Positions 52,892 through 63,474 of a stretch of 64,000 nucleotides of DNA are shown here, one piece after another; position 1 is the first letter of the stretch; every line of letters starts with the position of its first letter. Source of the stretch: Ectobius pallidus (Eukaryota > Arthropoda > Insecta > Blattodea > Ectobiidae); assembly GCA_964059195.1 (NCBI GenBank), contig CAXKWD010000002.1, positions 170,072,559-170,136,558 of the forward strand. The letters are read 5' to 3'. The position numbers and the translations under genes are program-made. The notes under the pieces are model-generated. The model saw only the letters and a program-made list of their open reading frames with translations, was not told where the DNA came from and did not search any database.

Positions 52892-54816
52892 GTACAATAA
52901 TATTATTTAGTAGAATGTATAATGGTAAAATAAATCGGAACCAATAAGGTCGGAAGGGTTTAAATTGAAAAGTAATGGAAAAAAATTGTGTATTTTAAAT
53001 AATGAAATTACTTGAATAATAATAATACGCGAAGTGCACACAAGTATGCAAAATGCACATAACTTCAGTTTTCAGTTTTAAGTATTATCACTGCTTTGAA
53101 CATTTGCTGCAGCTCAGCACGTGGTATTTTTTACGTTTTAGTTTACAGTGTTTTCAGATACACTTATCCGTAATTTATTATTTATTATTTAAAGATAAGT
53201 AGTAAACAGTTTATTCGTTTAAATCAGTAATTATTATTTTAAAATTATTTAAAATTCAAATTAAGCAATTTTGTTAAATGAAATAGTTATTAAAAATTAT
53301 AGGCAAATATATGAAGCATTTAGTATTGCGAGAAAAATATTGTAATTAGAAAAGAAAGGGGAATACAGTATTGAATTTTTTTGCACTGAGTGTATGTTTT
53401 AGTAAAAAGAAGAAAAAAAAAAGGAAAGAAAGGGAACATTTCTGTTGATTGTTGACATGATGCGATGTTTTAAATTGAATTAAGTGAAATCGTTGCCAAA
53501 TAAAAACTTGTCCATGGTTAGATCGATTGTGACATTGTGAGAGAGTATTTTTATATCACATCATTATGACAGATATACGCGTTCCTAGACAAAAGAAATG
53601 TCCTTAGGTGATATCCAGATCCCAACGTCCCATAGATTGTTTTTTGTACTTTCAGCGTTGGAGTTTGCAGCACCCAGAAGTTTCGTTAAATGGACCAGAG
53701 ACCCGACTTTTAAAGGATCTCTAGATGTGATGAACAATGAGTTTCAATGAGTTCTGTATGAGAGGATGAAAACCGGTTGGGTATACACGATACCCTGGTA
53801 AAATGAGAAAAATTAATATGTTATTTTGATAAGTTATAAAGTTATAGTTTAAAAGTATTATTTTACAAAAATGTTGATAATAATTTGAGAAATTTTTAAA
53901 TTAAATCAATTTAAGTCAACTAAACTCTTTTTTGTAGAGTAAAGTAAAGTAGCCTACATTAGAAAAGAATAAAAGTAAACTTTTTTTTTTGGTGTCAGAA
54001 AATTTTATTTAGTAATATTGGTAATAACTGTGTCAAATAGGTTATCCACTGGGACTGCCTCTGAGGATCGAAATCGGTACCTCCAGTACACAGGCTTCCC
54101 TAAGACAGTATGAAACCCCGGCAAGGGCAGAGGCCCTACCAATAGGCCTAATGACCATTGAGACCTTCAAATAGTTAACCGAAAGTCATAAAGGAAAAAA
54201 AAAACACAAACAAAAGATATTATAGGATTTTTTTTGGAAAAGTAGTAAGTTAATTAGCATGTTAAACGTATTTTGAAATAATTAATTTAGATTTTTTTGA
54301 AAAGGCTGAATGGAAAGTTGAATAACTTATTAATTAATGGAAAATTTTAATTTTTGAAAGCATTTATATCTTTTTATTATATATTATGTAAAGTTTTGTG
54401 TGGAAAATTTACGCTGACGAGACTAACAAATTTATGAAGTTTTGTTTGACAAGTAATATCATTTTTTTTATATAATTTAAATAGTTTGAAAGCTGTATCT
54501 CTTATGGTAACTTTTGATCAATGATTATTATTAATTAGTATTGAAATATTAATGGAAGGATCACTTCATTCTGGCTCAACATGAACCCGTCTCCAAGGAA
54601 TGAAAGAAATCACCTTGCCCTGTGGGTAGTAGGCAATAAGGTCAATGTAGAGAATGGACTCTCTTTAGACCTGTGTATGAAGCACATGCTCCATACGAAG
54701 CTCCAAGTGAAAAGATATGTCTTTCGCAAGCTACCCTATACATTTCGGCCCTACCCAGCAGGAGGGATGAAAACAAATTGAAAAGCACATACTATTATGA
54801 TAGTGATCGCCTTTTG
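52892..54816. other. 3' internal region of the LTR element
   Basis: No readable frame. The stretch 54040-54170 is GC-richer and contains TAGGCCTA. Frames at 54581-54858 are unassigned. Confidence 0.4.
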
Positions 54817-54832
54817 AGAGGGATGAGGGCTG

Positions 54833-55847
54833 TGTTATGCCAGAATGTTAGGTCCTAATGAACGAAAAGAATATATATTTATTATTTTGATTATTTAATT
54901 GAAGTTACTATAAGAAGCAGACATAGCATATAACATGAGATGCAGGAAATGTTGAGTATAAGAATGTGTATGTCAGCACAGTAGCTTGCAGTCAACTGCC
55001 TTTCAAGGTTGATGAATTGGCATTCCTTTAATTCACAGTTTGTGGGATAGAAAACTTTTGCAAAATTGAGATGCATTTTATTGGTTAAAATCTCGGAATG
55101 AGATCGAACATACGAATATTGACAATGATTGTATATTCCTGTTTTACACGTAACTTACCGGAGTATACATTAAATTATAAAGTGTTTAATGAAAGTTTTA
55201 TTTTAATAACGACTTAAGTACTGATATAGATGCAAAATAATTAAATCCCCGTGACATATTGACAGTAGGTTTTCCGGGTTATAGCGTCAGTAGAAAAGTT
55301 TATTTAAGGGCTTACATTGCCGCTAAAAGTCATCTCGTTGTTCAACTTCTCATGGCTTTAAAGTAGTTCAGGAACCCAAGATGACGATGCTGGAATTTCT
55401 GTCAAGAATAAACAGTAAGTTCAAACATTCATTTTGGTATATGATAACGATAACCTAAATAGTTAACTTCAGAACCAGTTTTGAGTAAGAATGTAAAGTT
55501 TTTAAAGAATTTGTAGTAATTAAAAAATTCATAGAATTAAGATTTAATAAGAAGTAATTTTTAAATAAAAGAAATATAATCTAGACAAAATCAGAGAAGA
55601 TAATGATGTTTTATCAATAGAAATAATTCAAATTTAGACCATTTTTTAAAGAGAACTTTTATTATATTAATTTACAATAAATTATAATTTATTTTAGTAT
55701 ATATGATTACTATTTAATGGTGCATGAAAATAATTAATCACATTGCATGCTATCCTATATTATCCACAGCAGTGCCTATCCATATCCTTAAAGGCCTAAA
55801 GACATTCCTGACATGTGTAGTGTTACCGAAATTTCGTCGGTGCACCA
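54833..55847 (+). repeat. 3' LTR of the ancient element (1015 bp)
   Basis: Direct copy of the 5' LTR without the 835-bp insertion. It ends ACCGAAATTTCGTCGGTGCACCA, where CCGA...TCGG forms a small hairpin close to the end. Confidence 0.8.
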
Positions 55848-56169
55848 CAGTAGGAATTTTGTTTGGGAAATATAAATTACTTTGAAAAATTGAAAATTCA
55901 AATAATAGAGTTTTGACTTATCAAGGCTCGACGGTATATATATATACAGACATACACATACATACACTACCATTACAATTCATTACAATTAAATTACACA
56001 AAGAATTAAATTATATACCCTAAAACAGACTAACACTATATTTTGTTAATAATTAGGCCTACTAATACATAGGCCTACCAATACTAATTAGTAATTCCTA
56101 ATACTAACACTGATGACATACTACTGTGTATTATATAAACTTAATTAAAATAGAACATGGAACGATTCA
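55848..56169. other. AT-rich sequence, two adjacent TAGGCCTA sites
   Basis: Probably the 3' untranslated part of the LINE that follows on the minus strand; includes a short TA/CATA microsatellite at about 55930-55970. Confidence 0.35.
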
Positions 56170-56682
56170 CTGTTAAGCACTATGTACATGTGCTGTTAAC
56201 TGGGATTTGAAAGTTGCTAATGACCGCAGTCCTTGATGTGAAATGGTAAATAATTCCACATCTGGATGACTGAAGGAATGAAGGATGATGAGTAAAGAGA
56301 TGTATGATGTTTAGGTATTGTAAGAATATGATCGTGCCTAGACCAGGTATTTAGGTTACGATGAGATAAAAGAGCACGAAAGCATGATGATAGATAGTGA
56401 GGGCAGGAAATCAAAAGAATTCCATATAAGAGGCAGAGAGAGTACAGTTTTGTTCTGTCTGCAATTGAAGCCATGACAATGTTTCAAATGCCAGCATAAT
56501 ATGAATGCATTATGAACACATTGCAGTCTCTGTCCTAGTTTAGCGGTCAAGGTGTTTAACAAAGAATCATAATAATCAAAATGAGGCATTATGAGTTTTG
56601 ACACGAGTATTTTCTTTAATGAAGGAGGAAGAAAAAATGTTTAATCGTTGGAAAGCATGAAATAAGGAGTACATATAGCCTA

Positions 56683-56713
<31 letters not shown>

Positions 56714-57640
56714 TGCAAATTTCTTTTATGTGGATGTTCCAATTTAAGTTACTGTCAAAATGAATGCCAAGATTTTTTCTTATTGACTAAATGGGATAAT
56801 CCTTCCGTTAAATTTGAGGGTTCATATTTACCCCATCAACATTTTTCCACATTTTATGATGCCCCATTACAATTGCTTGTGATTTGCCTGCATTAATTGC
56901 AATGGAAATTATAACCAAATGATCAATGGGATGCTAATAAACTAAACTAAACTAAACTAAACTAGTTTATATTGTCTTGCCCATTTAGTTATCGCTTCAA
57001 AGTCATCAATAATTTAATTTATAGTAATGATAATTCTGTCCAGTCGTGTATGTTTATACAGCTGTAAGGCATCAGCATAAGTATGGTAGTTACTGTCATT
57101 ACTAATGGTGTAACAAACATTGTTTATGCATACAATAAATAGTAGTGGTCCCAGCTCTGATCCTTGTGGTACTCCATGCTCTACAGGCCTCCATGAAGAA
57201 GATTGGTTTCCGAAAATAACATGCTGTTGGCAGCATAGAGGTAAGATGGTAACCACTAGACAATGTTTTCCGACAAGTGAAAGGCTCTGAGCTTTGGGAT
57301 GAGTAATTCAATGTTTACTAAATCAAACGCTTTAGTAAAGTCAACCAGCAACATAACTGTCAATTTGCTGTCATCCATAGCTTTGCGAATGTCCTCTGTT
57401 ACATTGAGCAGCACCATCGCAGTACTGTATCCAGAATTAAAACCTGACTGATGAGGGTTGAGGTAGTTGTGTTCATGGAGATAGTCCATTAGTTGTTTGT
57501 GTATGATCCTTTCCAGTGCTTTAGACAGAGTGGGCAGGATATCATTTGGCATATAGTCACTAGGTGGATTGGATGAGCGTTGATGTTCATGGACGAGGCT
57601 TGATGCTGCTAAAAGTTTCACCTATTTTTTGCAGACAATA
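56170..57640 (-). pseudogene. Jockey/CR1-like LINE reverse transcriptase, several frameshifts
   Basis: Minus strand, pieces in order. 57621-57256: NDILPTLSKALERIIHKQLM, HQSGFNSGYSTA, VMLLVDFTKAFDLVN. 57256-57014: FGNQSSSW, GVPQGSELGPLLFIVCINNV, and the palm as YADA instead of YADD. A gap interrupted by simple repeats (56690-56970) follows. 56604-56356: LIMPHFDYYDSLLN, LQCVHNAFI. 56474-56217: DRTKLYSLCLLYGI, SSFIPSVIQMWNYLPFHIKD ending TAG. At least three frame changes and the loss of a catalytic Asp show it is dead. Endonuclease absent. Family differs from the LINE at 32180-34573. Confidence 0.8.
56682..56964. repeat. (TA)n and (CTAAA)n microsatellites
   Basis: (TA)n at about 56681-56705 followed by T residues, and a (CTAAA)n run of about six units at about 56937-56964, both inside the LINE fragment. 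Confidence 0.85.
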
Positions 57641-57794
57641 TTAAAATATTTTTCTTGTACTTGATCTGTACAAGGATGCTTTCCCATAAATGAAAATTTA
57701 ATCTCCCAGATGTGTGTTAGTACTGACATGCCACATGACCTTTTATTTACTACTAATGTACATTTGCTATAACTTTTAGGAAGGCTGTCAGCAA

Positions 57795-58480
57795 TGGATT
57801 GTCTCGAAAGGTAGAGTCAGAATGAAAAATTCAATGGCATAACGAAGATTTGAACCATAGATCTTGAGTATTACAGTAAACCCCCAGTAGGTCACACTGA
57901 AATTATAATTCTTAACACTACGTAAGCTAAGCTTGGAAAGTAAAGTCAAATTGAAAAATTCATTGCCGAGATTTGAACCACAGATCTTCAGCACTTCATG
58001 CTTCTGCTCTGCCACTTGAGCTACCGTGGAATGTGCAGGTACAACATTGAATTCTCCAACTGAGTCACATATCCCATACACCACCAGTTGTTCTAAATAT
58101 TGAGATAACATCTCAGTGGTGACTTAAAAAATCATAAGTACTTACGGCCCGGGATTTATAGTACTGGTAGATCAAAACCACTAGTAGGTCACAGAAAAAT
58201 TACAATTCTTTCACACTGGCCATGTGTAGGCTAAGCTGGAAAGGTGGAGTCATACTGAAAAATTCAATTTCATAACCGTTATCCAATATTGAGAATGCCT
58301 GGTGGTATACAGGGATATGTGAGTCAATTGGACAATTTAATGTTGTAATGGTACATTGCCATGGTAACTCAAGTGACAGAGCAGCAGCATGGAGAGCCGA
58401 AGATCTGTGGTTCTAATCCCAGTTATGGCATTGAATCTTTCAGTTTGACTCTAACTTCCCAGCTTAGCTTACACATGGTC
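57795..58480. mobile_element. cluster of tRNA-derived SINE copies in both orientations
   Basis: One complete-looking copy on the minus strand (about 58040-57890): TAGCTCAAGTGGCAGAGC as A box and GATCTGTGGTTCAAATC as B box, then AATTTTTCAATTTGACT. A partial copy of the same 3' part follows at 57890-57795. Another partial copy lies at about 58170-58290, and a plus-strand copy at about 58360-58480 (GTAACTCAAGTGACAGAGC, GATCTGTGGTTCTAATCCC). Copies share the tail AGCTTAGCTTAC. Target duplications not resolved. Confidence 0.7.
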
Positions 58481-58610
58481 CGGTATACAGTTTACAGTGA
58501 ACATTTTCCCCTTGTGTTTTTTAATACATTGCAGTTCTATATTAACTTCATATTTATTCTGGTGTTATTATGATTTTCTCTCTCTCTCTTAACATATTTA
58601 TCGATTCTCC

Positions 58611-60006
58611 CAGTGGTGTTTCTCTTATTGTGCTGCAGTGCTGCAGCACACAGCTTGCTTTCTGCTCGTTGTATAATGTTATTTTCAAACGCAATACTAT
58701 ATTTTATTTTACGTAGATTTTGAACTTGGTGTGTCTACATGAGAATTCTTCTGATGGTATCACGGAGAGTCAGAGTCGGTAATGTATAACACTTCCCTTA
58801 CCTCCACACATGAGATTCTCAAAGAGTACTCAGTTTGAAGGGTCATGACGTCATGCTCAAGCTGGAATGTATGCCAGTTTTAACTGCAAAAAGTGCTGTA
58901 GGGGGGGGGGGGGGCTTAGAGTGAGACACCGATTCTTTACTAATTACTTCACATCTCACGTGCATGCTGTTAGTTATGTGACAAGACCTTCTTGATGCAG
59001 AAACGTCACTTGTCGCAACATCTGTTGGAATGTAGATGAAACTGTAGTTCTGGTCTTAGCCATGCTGTACAAGCGACTCATCAGAGGATAACAGCTACAG
59101 AGCTCGCCCTCATTTTGAAAGCATGGATGACATCACAGACAGAGGAGGTGGGAATTTGAATGCAAGCAAAACGTGCTGAGTTGAAAACATTGACATATCC
59201 CACTAGTATCCACTTGGTTAACTAAAGCACGTGCAGCTGTGGATTATATTTTCTCTATGGACTTTAGCACTCCACGCATGCGCACTGCCAATGGCATGTT
59301 CGAATTTTAATGGTCGCGATGCTTTCAGATTCCAGGCAATCTCTATAGTTATCTTCAATGTAGGAAGTTTGTGGCATATACCACTGGTTGTGACAAAAGC
59401 AGTCATTCTCAAGTATAAATTGTACTAAGGATTTCCCTCCAATACACCGAATAACCAATGTTCTCCTAGCAGATTCAATACCTACATTCAGTTCCAGTAT
59501 TTGTGACGTTTAGAAAAATGGCTACATTTGTAAAATATCGTATGAAGGGCCTGCAGGCAGTATTTAGGAATAAGATCCAATCTCCAAATTACTTAAATTA
59601 GTTGAAGGCTGCTGTCTTATGTGATGGGAATTAAGTATCAGACATTAATAATATCCACAGGAATCACAAATGCACATTTAAAAAAATAATATTAGTAGCT
59701 AAATACAAATTAATATGAACTGGTTCCTCCTTGGAGCAACTTGACTAATTCATAGGCTCCTATTTGATGATGTCCAAGTGTCTCTTGGTATTAATTTCGT
59801 TGCAGAGTCTTACAGCTCTTCCATAGACAAAAAAATGGTTGCAAACATGGATGGATTCAACATGAAAATCATTGATAACTTCTGCTTGGACTTGTGAGGC
59901 AATAATTATGTAAGTAGGCCTACTAATCATTTTTTTAATATTTCAAGTTGGCTATATGAAATTGTATTTGCAGCACACCCTCATTTTAAGCCACGAGCCG
60001 CTACTG
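58611..60006. mobile_element. hAT-type non-autonomous element (1396 bp)
   Basis: Left end CAGTGGTGTTTCTC; right end read on minus CAGTAGCGGCTCGTGG. Both continue into a GTGCTGCA block. Flanking 8-mers GATTCTCC (58603-58610) and GATTCTTC (60007-60014) match in seven of eight. No transposase recognised. Includes a run of about 14 G residues near 58900. Overlapping frames in three readings at 59218-59458 have no family features. Confidence 0.65.
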
Positions 60007-60014
60007 GATTCTTC

Positions 60015-61239
60015 ATTATTCTTTTGTTCAGGTAATGTCATCTTACATAGGTATTCAGTTATATGTCATATACATGTAGGCCTAATCTTCTTGAAGAGCT
60101 GCATCCCAGTTACACCCACTTGATGAGTAAATTTCTGTTATCTGGCCAATTTGGGAGTATTGCTTGGTTTCTCATTGTGGGCAATGGCGGCTGGCCTTAC
60201 ATCCCTTAAACTCTTGTTACTCTGTGCTATGGGGAAGTTCAGAAGATGTTCCTCTAGCCTTCAGCCTTTTGCCGTAAGTTAAAGAATGGCGAGTTTAGTC
60301 TTCTGGTTTTTGGTTCCTGGGGATGTGAAGAGGTATGCACATATGCTGATTTGATATCATCCTTTTTGATCATAAGGTTTTAGTTCAGTTATCATGCTTT
60401 GGTTCTTTTCTTTCTATTTAGGCCTATTACCCATGAGGTGTTTCTCATTTTGTTTTTTTTAATCTGGCCTTATGTCTCTCATGCTGTTTAATTTATTAAG
60501 TTTTGTTTTCTTATTTCTGTTGCTTCAGGTGAGCGCTCATATTCCTCATGATTATGTTATAATATTTTTGGCTCTTACTTGAATATGATCTACTTTAATA
60601 TGGTCTTCTCACTTAACTTCAGCTGGCTTCAGTCTGCCATGTATTATTTTAATGCATACACTTCAAGTTAGAAAGGAGAAGTAAGTAAGAGAGAAAATAG
60701 GTAAGTAAGAGAGAAAATTGGTAGTAGATTCCAATCAGAAAGTTCAATAATACATCTACAAGGTCCACAATCATTGAGTTAAGAAGGTCTCTCTCCACCT
60801 TTTGGCAGGAGTTCAACATATTTTATAGGGTTGTTTATTACGTACATTTTATACCTTTGCTGAGCAATAAATTGTTATACAGTTTTGTTAGTATGAAATA
60901 ATGATTTTGTTCAGCTCTTTATTCATGGGACTTTTTCCACTCTTTCTGATCTCCTCTGCTTCCACCATTCGTTTATGGACCTCTGACTGATATTCCTCTG
61001 CATTTTCAGAATTTGAAGTAAGTTACACTAAAGTGGATAAATTACCTGTGAAAGTGTGAAAGAATTATAATTCCAATGGATTTTCTTTGAAAAGTATTGC
61101 AACTCTGTAGGAATGAACTTTAAAATTTGAAAACCCTTTCAGCATAACCTTTAACTATTTATTAATCTTTCATTAGCTCGATAGCCTGTTTATAGCCAAA
61201 CACATAAAAAATACACTTAAAAACAACAATGCACATGAC
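60015..61239. other. AT-rich sequence, no gene
   Basis: Nothing recognised, apart from TAGGCCTA at 60077 and 60419 and a small AAGTAAGAGAGAAAAT duplication at about 60680-60720. Confidence 0.35.
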
Positions 61240-61365
61240 TTGTTAAATTTAATTCTGTCATGATGGTACTGATTTCCACCGTTTAATATATTTACACAAG
61301 AATGAAATAAAATTGTTTCTAGTGGATCAAATGTATTTATTTGTCTTTTCTACAAAACACACAAC

Positions 61366-61396
61366 GTTTCGGTCATAACCATTAGACCTTCTTCAG
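61366..61396 (-). ncRNA. hammerhead-like core in the left pseudo-LTR
   Basis: The same motif on the minus strand in the left arm: CTGAAGA at 61396-61390 and GAAAC at 61370-61366, sequence identical to the right-arm copy across the core. It lies just downstream of the coding region and upstream of AATAAAT. Confidence 0.4.
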
Positions 61397-61432
61397 GTGA
61401 CTGTTTATAAGAAAAACAAGAGAATTAGGCTC

Positions 61433-61816
61433 TCAATTGTCCGTGTCATAACAACCGCTTCCGTTATGAGTAGAATGCGCACAATTAGAATTAAACAAAA
61501 AATTGATATTCCAGAAATGCTTGTCAATCCAATCCCCAGCTATCTCATTCGGGGATTCTTCCATAACATCCATAGGTGGAGGTGGAAAGCGTACAACACG
61601 TTTACTCTTTTTTGTTCTCTTGATGACCCCCAACCACTCATCACCCAAGTCACCGTCAAACCTGTTCAAAACGGAATCTTGATTGCACCCAATATTCCAC
61701 GCTTCGCACACTTTTCTCCTAATGACATCGTCCTCTACCTTTAAAATCTTCAAAGCACCCATATGATGATTATCCTCGATCAAGTGTTGGCTAAGACCAG
61801 TAGAAGTTTTCCACAC
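61433..61816 (-). pseudogene. C-terminal half of the Penelope GIY-YIG endonuclease domain
   Basis: Minus strand, 127 codons in the frame next to the RT. TGLSQHLIEDNHHMGALKIL and RRKVCEAWNI are the standard C-terminal part of Penelope endonucleases. The remainder (EWLGVIKRTKKSKRVVRFPP onward) lies in the inverted arm. A single net frameshift around 61800-61816 separates it from the RT frame. The similar plus-strand frame at 63129-63347 is the same sequence in the other arm and not a separate gene. Confidence 0.85.
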
Positions 61817-63024
61817 CTAATGTCCCTCTCATGCTCACGTAGTCTGATTTTAAATGATCTACTCGTTTCGCCAATGTAAAATTTATCACAATCCAAACAT
61901 GAGATGGAATATACCCCTGGATATTCCAATCTGTCCATATTTCTGCCAAACCTTTTATATTCAGAAAATATGTTCTCAATCGTTCTATTGGTTTTGTAAG
62001 CCGGTACCAACTCAAACTTTCGGAAAACCCTCTCATAACGCTCACTCATGGCTGGGTGGTATGCCATTCCCACATACTTAATATTGGGATCCTTAATCTC
62101 TTTATCTCTATCCCTGCTATGTTTTTCAGTTTCCTTCCATATTACATCCATTCTTCTTGTATCATAACCATTAATCCTAGCTAATCGAAAAATCTCCCTT
62201 TTTTCAAAATTTAGATCAACGGAGTTGTTACACAACTTTAAGGCTCTAATAGTGAAGTTACGCTGAACGTTGTGTTTAATCCTATTGTGGTGTGTGGATT
62301 TCTTATGAATATACAATTCTCCTTTATTATTTCTCCTGTAAATACCCAATTTAATCCTCGGATAGTCTAGGACAATCCTTAAGTCCAGAAAATTTATAGT
62401 ATTATTTTCGGATTTCTCAATGGTAAATTTTACCCTGCTATTAAAATCATTAAATTCCTCCAAAAGTTGTACAGAAATATCATTCCTAGAAATAACCAGA
62501 ATATCATCCACATAGCGAATGTATACAGCGATGTTGTCCACGTATTTGCTAATAATGGATCTCTCCATGAAGTAAAGAAAAATGTCAGAAATAATACCAG
62601 ACACGGGGTTTCCCATTGCCAAACCTTCATTTTGTTTGTAGATAATACCATTAAATTGAAAAATGTTGTAATCAGTACATACATTATACCACCTAAAGTA
62701 CTCATTAGCTACGATACTATCCACGTCCAATTCAGTAAGCCATCTAAAGAGGTACTCTCCTGCTTGAGCCCTTGGTACACTTGAATACAAAGAAACGACG
62801 TCCAAACTAAACATACGAAAACCTTTGTTACATTCAACATTATCTAAAATTTCTCTTGCTTCAAAAGAGTTGCCGATTGACCATTTCATTCTTTTTTGTA
62901 TACCCATTAATCTTTCAACCAACAGTTTTGCTAAACCATATGCTGGGTGACTGTACATGGGAATAATAGGCCTAAGAGGAATACCTTGTTTATGTGTTTT
63001 AGGTAAACCAAAACAATTAGGCAA
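61780..63024 (-). CDS. Penelope-type reverse transcriptase with GIY-YIG start
   Basis: 414 residues on the minus strand. The first codon is TTG (Leu), and the frame continues open upstream to at least 63090, so the N-terminus is lost rather than defined. RT: LPNCFGLPKTHKQGIPLRPI (Penelope RT1), FRMFSLDVVSLYSSVP, GLAMGNPVSGIISDIFL, palm YVDDILV at about 171. It ends with the start of the GIY-YIG endonuclease: GVYSISCLDCDKFYIGETSR and RLREHERDIR. These proteins copy RNA at a nick, and Penelope elements are related to telomerase RT. The frame is lost just after DIRCGK, near 61800-61816, and the rest is in the next frame. Confidence 0.9.
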   Translation of the reverse strand: MPNCFGLPKTHKQGIPLRPIIPMYSHPAYGLAKLLVERLMGIQKRMKWSIGNSFEAREILDNVECNKGFRMFSLDVVSLYSSVPRAQAGEYLFRWLTELDVDSIVANEYFRWYNVCTDYNIFQFNGIIYKQNEGLAMGNPVSGIISDIFLYFMERSIISKYVDNIAVYIRYVDDILVISRNDISVQLLEEFNDFNSRVKFTIEKSENNTINFLDLRIVLDYPRIKLGIYRRNNKGELYIHKKSTHHNRIKHNVQRNFTIRALKLCNNSVDLNFEKREIFRLARINGYDTRRMDVIWKETEKHSRDRDKEIKDPNIKYVGMAYHPAMSERYERVFRKFELVPAYKTNRTIENIFSEYKRFGRNMDRLEYPGVYSISCLDCDKFYIGETSRSFKIRLREHERDIRCGKLLLVLANT

Positions 63025-63355
63025 TTCATGTTTGTTACCAAAAATCAGTTTTTTGGTGTTATCACTAATAGTAACACTACTATCGATCCGTTTTGAACAG
63101 GTTTGACGGTGACTTGGGTGACAAGTAGTTGGGGGTCATCAAGAGAACAAAAAAGAGTAAACGTGTTGTACACTTTCCACTTCCACCTATGGATGTTATA
63201 GAAGAGAGATACCTGGGGATTGGATTGACAAGCATTTCCGGAATACCAATTTTTTGTTTAATTCTAATTGTGCGCATTCTACTCATAACGGAAGCGGTTG
63301 TTATGACACGGACAATTGAGAGCCTAATTCTCTTTTTTTTCTTATAAACAGTCAC

Positions 63356-63386
63356 CTGAAGAAGGTCTAATGGTTATGACCGAAAC
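63356..63386 (+). ncRNA. hammerhead-like core in the right pseudo-LTR
   Basis: CTGAAGA (63356-63362), stem GGTC...GACC, GAAAC (63382-63386). Downstream GTTGTG gives only a very short stem III through the palindrome ACGT and a three-pair stem I (CAC/GTG). Such minimal forms would work, if at all, as dimers. Same strand sense as the element's RNA in the left arm. Confidence 0.4.
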
Positions 63387-63474
63387 GTTGTGTGTTTTGT
63401 AGAAAAGACAAATAAATACATTTGATCCACTAGAAACAATTTTATTTTATTCTTGTGTAAATTTGTTAAATTTA

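Larger units (their letters stand above)
43813..55847 (+). mobile_element. ancient LTR retrotransposon of about 12 kb, coding capacity lost
   Basis: Two direct repeats of about 1.02 kb (5' LTR 43813-45665 including an 835-bp later insertion; 3' LTR 54833-55847) start TGTTATGCCAGAATG and end near GCACCA. A purine tract GAGAGGGATGAGGG (about 54817-54830) precedes the 3' LTR, and TTTGGTGTCAAGAAGCGGG follows the 5' LTR as a possible primer-binding region. The LTRs differ at many positions, roughly 5 percent by eye. The internal 9.2 kb has no recognisable gag or pol frame, so the superfamily cannot be told. A hAT element and a Tigger fragment sit inside. No clean target duplication (ATAG left, GTAG right at best). 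Confidence 0.75.
61252..63462 (-). mobile_element. Penelope-like element with inverted pseudo-LTRs
   Basis: Reads on the minus strand. Inverted arms: 61291-61675 (385 bp, 3' end of the element) and 63087-63461 (375 bp, an inverted copy of that 3' end joined upstream of the RT). TTGTTAAATTTA flanks the whole (61240-61251 and 63463-63474), a likely 12-bp target duplication. The left arm is followed by a 39-bp extension (61252-61290), as Penelope elements often have a short tail. 5'-truncated: the RT frame is open right up to the inverted arm. The right arm lacks about 11 bp found in the left (near 61550). Confidence 0.88.

Noticed and set aside
43803..55857. Target duplication of the 12-kb LTR element
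   Set aside because: ATAG against GTAG is only three of four and depends on where the LTR end is set.
59218..59458. Three overlapping frames of about 64 codons
   Set aside because: Overlap on both strands without family features; chance open frames inside a hAT element.
63129..63347. 72-codon plus-strand frame
   Set aside because: It is the inverted copy of the Penelope 3' coding end in the right pseudo-LTR.
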